Of a stretch of DNA of 64,000 bases, positions 58,289 to 64,000 are shown in pieces. Numbering within the stretch: position 1 is the first letter of the stretch; each line of letters begins with the position of its first letter. The notes beneath the pieces were generated by a model. The model did not search any database. It worked only from the letters and a program-made list of their open reading frames with translations, and had not been told where the DNA came from. Position numbers and translations under genes: made by a program. Origin of the DNA: Sympetrum striolatum (lineage: Eukaryota > Arthropoda > Insecta > Odonata > Libellulidae); contig OX388351.1 in assembly GCA_947579665.1 (NCBI GenBank), positions 3,348,001 to 3,412,000 of the forward strand, given 5' to 3'.

Positions 58289-59018
58289 CGAAAAACATAG
58301 CTTCAAGGGGCTGTGTAAATTTGCCTGACGACTTTTGCTATTTGTGTGGCAAATACATGCTCAAAGCAATGGCTCTGTGCATCTGAAAGAACGGTATGAA
58401 AATCTTTTACTAATTCTCAACAAAGTAAAATATGCAGACCATGACTGGACTGTTTGTAGCAATATGAAAGTTATATCAATGCTTCTTGGGCAACAAGGCT
58501 TGTACACTAAGTATCTTGTTTTCTACGTGAGTGGGATAGTCGTGACAGAACTGAACAATGGGTTAGAAAAGATTGGCCTAAAGGACAAGTTCTTGAACCT
58601 GGGACCAAAAATGTGATCAGAAACAGTTTAACTATATCAAAAAACGTGCTGTTGCCTCCTTTGCAAATCAAGTTAGGATTGATGAAGCAATTTGTAAAGG
58701 CACTACAGAAGGATGGTGATGGCAACTGTTTTAAGTACCTTGCAAAAAGTTTTCAACGCTATCGGATCCCAAACTGAAAGAAATGTTTTCATTGGCCCAG
58801 ATATCTGAAAGGTCAAGAAGGATACAGAGTTCGAATGAAGTATGACATAGAGTGAAAAGGCAGCCTGGATTACATTTAAGGAAGTCATAAATACATTCCT
58901 GGGCAACTACAAGGATCCTAGTTTTGAGGCAATGGTTGAAAACATGCTAGAGAAGTTAGGTTGTTCTATGAGTGTAAAAATACATTTTCTACATTCCCAC
59001 TTAGACTTCTTTCCAGAC
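58289..59018 (+). pseudogene. Broken multicopy transposon-type gene, function unknown
   Basis: The first block reads GCVNLPDDFCYLCGKY (about 58310-58357) with a CxxC pair, an N-terminal signature of a multicopy insect/invertebrate protein family I know only as uncharacterised. It then jumps to SVHLKERYENLLLILNKVKY, ADHDWTVCSNMKVISMLLGQQ (58370-58500). After frameshifts come LPPLQIKLGLMKQFVKAL (about 58650-58705), AAWITFKEVINTFLGNY and MVENMLEKLGCSMSVKIHFLHSHLDFFPD, which runs into the 200-N gap. A deletion after the first block and at least three frameshifts show it is dead. The family's remaining C-terminus would be expected beyond the gap but is not seen; the minisatellite follows instead. 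Confidence 0.7.
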
Positions 59019-59218
59019 NNNNNNNNNNNNNNNNNNNNNNNNNNNNNNNNNNNNNNNNNNNNNNNNNNNNNNNNNNNNNNNNNNNNNNNNNNNNNNNNNN
59101 NNNNNNNNNNNNNNNNNNNNNNNNNNNNNNNNNNNNNNNNNNNNNNNNNNNNNNNNNNNNNNNNNNNNNNNNNNNNNNNNNNNNNNNNNNNNNNNNNNNN
59201 NNNNNNNNNNNNNNNNNN
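59019..59218. other. Assembly gap (200 N)
   Basis: Exactly 200 N, a conventional placeholder of unknown true size. It begins inside a coding remnant and ends inside the 25-bp minisatellite, so the minisatellite is probably longer than shown. Open frames that cross it are artefacts. Confidence 0.99.
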
Positions 59219-61456
59219 TGCCCCCTTCGGGGTGCTCCCTCGTTGCCCCCGTCGGGGTGCTCCCTCGTTGCCCCCATCGGGGTGCTCCCTCGTTGCCCCC
59301 GTCGGGGTGCTCCCTCGTTGCCCCCGTCGGGGTGCTCCCTCGTTGCCCCCTTCGGGGTGCTCCCTCGTTGCCCCCTTCGGGGTGCTCCCTCGTTGCCCCC
59401 ATCGGGGTGCTCCCTCGTTGCCCCCGTCGGGGTGCTCCCTCGTTGCCCCCTTCGGGGTGCTCCCTCGTTGCCCCCTTCGGGGTGCTCCCTCGTTGCCCCC
59501 GTCGGGGTGCTCCCTCGTTGCCCCCGTCGGGGTGCTCCCTCGTTGCCCCCTTCGGGGTGCTCCCTCGTAGCCCCCTTCGGGGTGCTCCCTCGTTGCCCCC
59601 TTCGGGGTGCTCCCTCGTTGCCCCTGTCGGGGTGCTCCCTCGTTGCCCCCTTCGGGGTGCTCCCTCGTTGCCCCCATCGGGGTGCTCCCTCGTTGCCCCC
59701 CGTCGGGGTGCTCCCTCGTTGCCCCCTTCGGGGTGCTCCCTCGTTGCCCCCTTCGGGGTGCTCCCTCGTTGCCCCCGTCGGGGTGCTCCCTCGTTGCCCC
59801 CGTCGGGGTGCTCCCTCGTTGCCCCCTTCGGGGTGCTCCCTCGTAGCCCCCGTCGGGGTGCTCCCTCGTTGCCCCCATCGGGGTGCTACCTCGTTACCCC
59901 CGTCGGGGTGCTCCCTCGTTGCCCCCATCGGGGTGCTCCCTCGTTGCCCCCCTTCGGGGTGCTACCTCGTTACCCTCGTCGGGGTGCTCCCTCGTTGCCC
60001 CCATCGGGGTGCTCCCTCGTTGCCCCCGTCGGGGTGCTCCCTCGTTGCCCCCTTCGGGGTGCTCCCTCGTTGCCCCCTTCGGGGTGCTCCCTCGTTGCCC
60101 CCGTCGGGGTGCTCCCTCGTTGCCCCCGTCGGGGTGCTCCCTCGTTGCCCTCTTCGGGGTGCTCCCTCGTAGCCCCCGTCGGGGTGCTCCCTCGTTGCCC
60201 CCATCGGGGTGCTACCTCGTTACCCCCGTCGGGGTGCTCCCTCGTTGCCCCCATCGGGGTGCTCCCTCGTTGCCCCCTTCGGGGTGCTACCTCGTTACCC
60301 TCGTCGGGGTGCTCCCTCGTTGCCCCCTTCGGGGTGCTCCCTCGTTGCCCCCTTCGGGGTGCTCCCTCGTTGCCCCTGTCGGGGTGCTCCCTCGTTGCCC
60401 CCTTCGGGGTGCTCCCTCGTTGCCCCCATCGGGGTGCTCCCTCGTTGCCCCCGTCGGGGTGCTCCCTCGTTGCCCCCTTCGGGGTGCTCCCTCGTTGCCC
60501 CCTTCGGGGTGCTCCCTCGTTGCCCCCGTCGGGGTGCTCCCTCGTTGCCCCCGTCGGGGTGCTCCCTCGTTGCCCCCTTCGGGGTGCTCCCTCGTAGCCC
60601 CCGTCGGGGTGCTCCCTCGTTGCCCCCATCGGGGTGCTACCTCGTTACCCCCGTCGGGGTGCTCCCTCGTTGCCCCCATCGGGGTGCTCCCTCGTTGCCC
60701 CCTTCGGGGTGCTACCTCGTTACCCTCGTCGGGGTGCTCCCTCGTTGCCCCCATCGGGGTGCTCCCTCGTTGCCCCCATCGGGGTGCTCCCTCGTTGCCC
60801 CCTTCGGGGTGCTCCCTCGTTGCCCCCTTCGGGGTGCTCCCTCGTTGCCCCCGTCGGGGTGCTCCCTCGTTGCCCCCGTCGGGGTGCTCCCTCGTTGCCC
60901 CCTTCGGGGTGCTCCCTCGTAGCCCCCGTCGGGGTGCTCCCTCGTTGCCCCCATCGGGGTGCTACCTCGTTACCCCCGTCGGGGTGCTCCCTCGTTGCCC
61001 CCATCGGGGTGCTCCCTCGTTGCCCCCTTCGGGGTGCTACCTCGTTACCCTCGTCGGGGTGCTCCCTCGTTGCCCCCATCGGGGTGCTCCCTCGTTGCCC
61101 CCGTCGGGGTGCTCCCTCGTTGCCCCCTTCGGGGTGCTCCCTCGTTGCCCCCGTCGGGGTGCTCCCTCGTTGCCCCCATCGGGGTGCTCCCTCGTTGCCC
61201 CCGTCGGGGTGCTCCCTCGTTGCCCCCGTCGGGGTGCTCCCTCGTTGCCCCCTTCGGGGTGCTCCCTCGTTGCCCCCTTCGGGGTGCTCCCTCGTTGCCC
61301 CCGTCGGGATGCTCCCTCGTTGCCCCCTTCGGGGTGCTCTCTCGTTGCCCCCTTCGGGGTGCTCCCTCGTTGCCCCTGTCGGGGTGCTCCCTCGTTGCCC
61401 CCGTCGGGGTGCTTCCTCGTTGCCCCCGTCGGGGTGCCCCCTCGTTGCCCCTGCTG
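59219..61456. repeat. 25-bp GC-rich minisatellite, about 89 units, with higher-order pattern
   Basis: The unit is GGGGTGCTCCCTCGTTGCC followed by CCCNTC, 25 bp. The variable base N is G, T or A. Rarer variants (CTACCTCG, TTACCC, TAGCCC, GCCTC) recur together. The CTACCTCGTTACCCTCG variant lies at 59961, 60286, 60711 and 61036, spaced 325, 425 and 325 bp (13, 17 and 13 units), which shows higher-order duplication. Because 25 is one more than a multiple of three, three units make 25 codons and all three frames encode the same cyclic peptide: GATREHPDGGNEGAP plus RRGQRGSTPT on the minus strand, PLRGAPSLPPSG plus CSLVAPVGVLPRC on the plus strand. The long open frames here (up to 531 codons) follow from this and do not by themselves indicate a gene. 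Confidence 0.97.
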
Positions 61457-62760
61457 TGAGGAACCAAGACGAAGATGATTGATTTGCTCTAAAATATAAC
61501 AGATGAAAGATAAATAGATCGAAATGTGATCAAAAAGACACAAAAAATCATTAAAAACCACTTTACGATATGATTCATTAAATAACGTCATTAGCTCTCG
61601 GCATATACTTATGATTTTCCTGCTCTCCTTTGCAGTTCTTTATGGCTTGTCTCTCTTCACAGCTCTCTCGGTAGAACCAGACGAGGATTTCAGATTTGCT
61701 GTAAAATAATACAGAAAACACATACATAGATCGAAATACATTTACAAAGAATGACAAAATATCATTTAAAATCAATTTTCGATATGATTCGTTAAATTAC
61801 GTAATCAGTTCTGGGCATATACTTATGATTTTTCTTCTCTCCTTTGCTGTTCCTAATTCATCGGAATTGTCAATTATCCTAGCTCTCTCGTTAAAACCAG
61901 ACGAGGATATCAAATTTGCTGTAAAATGATATATAGAATATAGATAAATGAATCGAAATACAAATAAAAAGAATCACAGAAATATTTAATAACAAATTTA
62001 CGATATGATTCATTTAAAAATGAAATTAGTACTCGGCTTCTTCTTACGATTTATCTGCTCTCCTTTGCTGTTCCTAATTCTTCGGCCTTATCTCTCCAAA
62101 CAGCTCTCTCGTAAGAACCAGACGAGGATGACTGATTTGCTGTAAAATAATACAGAATATATAATAATATATATAAATGCATGTACAAGGAATCAAAAAA
62201 ACATTTTAAAACCAATTAACGATTTTTACATTGAATAACGAAATGACCTCTCATCATATGCTTATGGTTTATCTTTTCTCCTTGGCCGTTCTTTCCTTTT
62301 TGTCCGTGTCTCTCCTTACAATGCTCTCCGTAGAAGCAAGACGATGATGATTGATTCGCTTAAAAAAATACAGAAAAGTTTTATAGATCGAAATGCATTT
62401 GCAAAGAATCACAAAAAAATTTAAAATTAATTTACGTTATGAATTTTTATATAATGTAATGAGCAGTCATCATATACTTATGATTTATATGCTCCTCTTT
62501 GCGTTTTCTTCTTCTTCGGCCTTGTCTTTCGTTACAGGTCTCTCGGTATAAGCAAAACGAGGATGATTGATTCACTTAAAAATAATAAATAATATAGATT
62601 AATAGATCGAAATGCTATTATAAAGAATCACAAAAAATCTTACATATAACTTACGAAATATTTCACATAAGAACGTTATGAACTCTCATTATATACTTAT
62701 TATTTATTTACTATCCTTTGCTCTTCCTTCTTCTTCTGCTGCGTCTCACCCACGCCCCTG
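61457..62760 (-). repeat. Six tandem ~217-bp units with exon-like modules
   Basis: Units start near 61461, 61674, 61893, 62114, 62333 and 62549 (spacing 213-221 bp). Each has GACGA.GAT, TTTGCTGTAAAAT, ATAGATCGAAAT, AAAGAATCACAAAAA, TTTACGATATGATTCATT and TATACTTATGATTT in order. Read on the minus strand, most units show a TTTTACAG or similar acceptor-like word followed by a compositionally distinct 85-100-bp core that translates as N..SSSG, then ERA and AKE(S/R)R in several copies, before returning to AT-rich sequence. In-frame stops and shifts occur, and a GTAAGA donor is seen only in the fourth unit. The first unit's core runs directly into the minisatellite with an open frame (minus 61591-61037). 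Confidence 0.85.
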
Positions 62761-64000
62761 AAGCTCCCCTATGCTGACTGTACAATCGGCTGACCCCTTA
62801 ATGTCCGCAGCCGCGAGATGGCAGCACTGAAGCTCGCCCTTTGAGACCATAATCTCATATGGAGTAAATGGAAAAAGATTATGATACTTTTTCCCTCTTT
62901 TTCTTTGCGGGAGTAGTGTATACCAAAGATGGAATTCAGATTTAGTGATTTATCCGTTTATAAGTACTTAAAACAATAGAATAAAATGGGCAAATTAGTA
63001 AATCCGAAGAATAAGTGCAGGTTGCCTTCAGGGCACACCACAAGTAACTTGTGAAAACATTATTCGTAGATCAGCGAAGTGTTCTGCTTGGATGCACAGA
63101 AAATAATTGATCCTTAATAAATTACCAACGTTACATCTACTTTCAACTAGGCCTTCAAAAACTAGAATCGCAGGATGTATGTACATGGGCGGTCTGATAA
63201 GTTTCCGACATTTCTTGACATGTTTTCTGAAAATTTTCTGAAGATGTCTGAAAAATCTGGGGTCGGAAACTTTTCAGACCACCCTCGTATATACATTTCC
63301 TGAAAAAAATCGAAGTTCCCAGAAATGGTCTCCAGGAAATGAGTAAACGGTCAAATATTGTTGAAACATACATAAATCCAAAAGTATTAAATTTTAATGA
63401 CTTGCGTGGACTGCATTTTATTTTGGGGAGGATGAAATGTGAAGTTAGGTTATACAATATACAAACATAAAGGATAGAGACAGTGCTTTACAAATTGTTC
63501 CTCAACTTTGAGGATGAAATTATGAAGATTTACATTAGGATGAACCAAAACCCCTATAATTTTCAGATTTGTTAACTTTGCTACTGATTGGCAAGAGAAT
63601 GACCCGGATGAATTAATGCTGCCTGCCAAACAGCATACTTGCTGTGTTTCTTTATATGGTGCAATACAACGATGACAAGGCATTTTTAAGATTAAGGATA
63701 CCTTAATGATATATTAAAATATATCAAAAGTCTTCAAGTGCAGTAACGACAATGAAGATCTCCAACTCACACAGCGTGGTCGCACTTTCCAACTTACATC
63801 AACGTTACTGTAGAAAGGGGTGACTTCGGCCACGCGTGCACTGCTCCACAAATTGTAAATTTGTAGTACAATAAATAATGTAGTACTAAAATTTCACGAA
63901 GTAGCTATTTTGTCCTGCCCTTTAGAATTTAGATTGTCTTGACATATCTTCAGCAAATCCGTCTTGCTCCTTTCAACATTGACAGTACAATTGTCATTGG
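62761..64000. other. Unique-looking flank with one MITE
   Basis: GC-richer for the first 80 bp (62750-62850), then AT-rich. Apart from the mariner-type MITE at 63184-63287, no gene, RNA or repeat could be supported. The 100-codon minus frame 63457-63155 overlaps the MITE and the 77-codon minus frame 63683-63450 has no motif. Confidence 0.4.
63184..63287. mobile_element. 104-bp mariner-type MITE
   Basis: The left end CATGGGCGGTCTGATAAG and the inverted right end CGAGGGTGGTCTGAAAAG share GGTCTGA.AAGTTTCCGAC, and TA flanks both sides (63182-63183, 63288-63289). Termini of the GGTCTGATAAGT type are typical of mariner elements. There is no coding sequence, so it is an internally deleted copy. Confidence 0.85.

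Noticed and set aside
58907..61591. Many long open frames (up to 531 codons) on both strands as candidate proteins
   Set aside because: All arise from a 25-bp repeat that lacks stops in every frame; those crossing 59019-59218 read through N. Without transcript evidence they are not called as genes.
59219..62760. CRISPR array
   Set aside because: Eukaryotic context. The 25-bp units are contiguous without spacers, and the 217-bp units are plain tandem repeats without unique spacers or cas genes.
63155..63457. 100-codon minus frame as a gene
   Set aside because: It runs through the mariner MITE at 63184-63287 and has no recognisable motif.

Overview
This is 64 kb of AT-rich eukaryotic DNA. Non-LTR retrotransposons, pogo/Tigger, hAT and mariner-type DNA transposons, tRNA-derived SINEs and spliced coding remnants point to an arthropod, most likely an insect; the species cannot be told from this window. 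There is no prokaryotic gene organisation, and I recognise no intact host gene. Almost everything identifiable is a mobile-element relic or a satellite. All identifications come from reading the sequence and from general knowledge of the families; no database search was possible.

Layout. 0-8 kb: a 2.8-kb terminal-inverted-repeat (TIR) element with CACGTG-rich ends, a LINE reverse-transcriptase fragment (minus), and a tRNA-like SINE head. 8-12.5 kb: a minus-strand LINE (ORF1 plus endonuclease) split by a 2.5-kb hAT element with a perfect 8-bp target duplication. 12.5-17 kb: further DNA-transposon pieces, including a 1.85-kb element with 133-bp TIRs. 17.45-17.65 kb: a near-perfect 200-bp palindrome whose arms carry a hammerhead-ribozyme-like core. 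20.8-35.7 kb: pieces probably from one minus-strand LINE, interrupted by a degenerate repeat block, a 1.5-kb hAT-like element and a 10.3-kb TA-flanked element. The last contains a 4.7-kb hAT with perfect 8-bp duplication, which contains a 1.66-kb Tigger. This is a four-level nest.

36-50 kb: dispersed repeats, a 3.3-kb Tigger with a broken minus-strand transposase and an inserted SINE with a 12-bp target duplication, and at 45.8-47.8 kb a multi-exon gene-like remnant. 50.9-54.9 kb: a segment bounded by 90-bp inverted repeats holding degenerate repeats. 58.3-59.0 kb: a broken transposon-type gene running into a 200-N assembly gap. 59.2-61.46 kb: a 25-bp minisatellite of about 89 units with higher-order periodicity, open in all frames. 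It abuts six tandem copies of a roughly 217-bp unit (61.46-62.76 kb) that on the minus strand contain exon-like modules.

The most unusual structures are the minisatellite plus modular array, the ribozyme-like palindrome, and the four-level nest. No gene network can be described. The coherent history is repeated insertion of transposons into transposons followed by decay.
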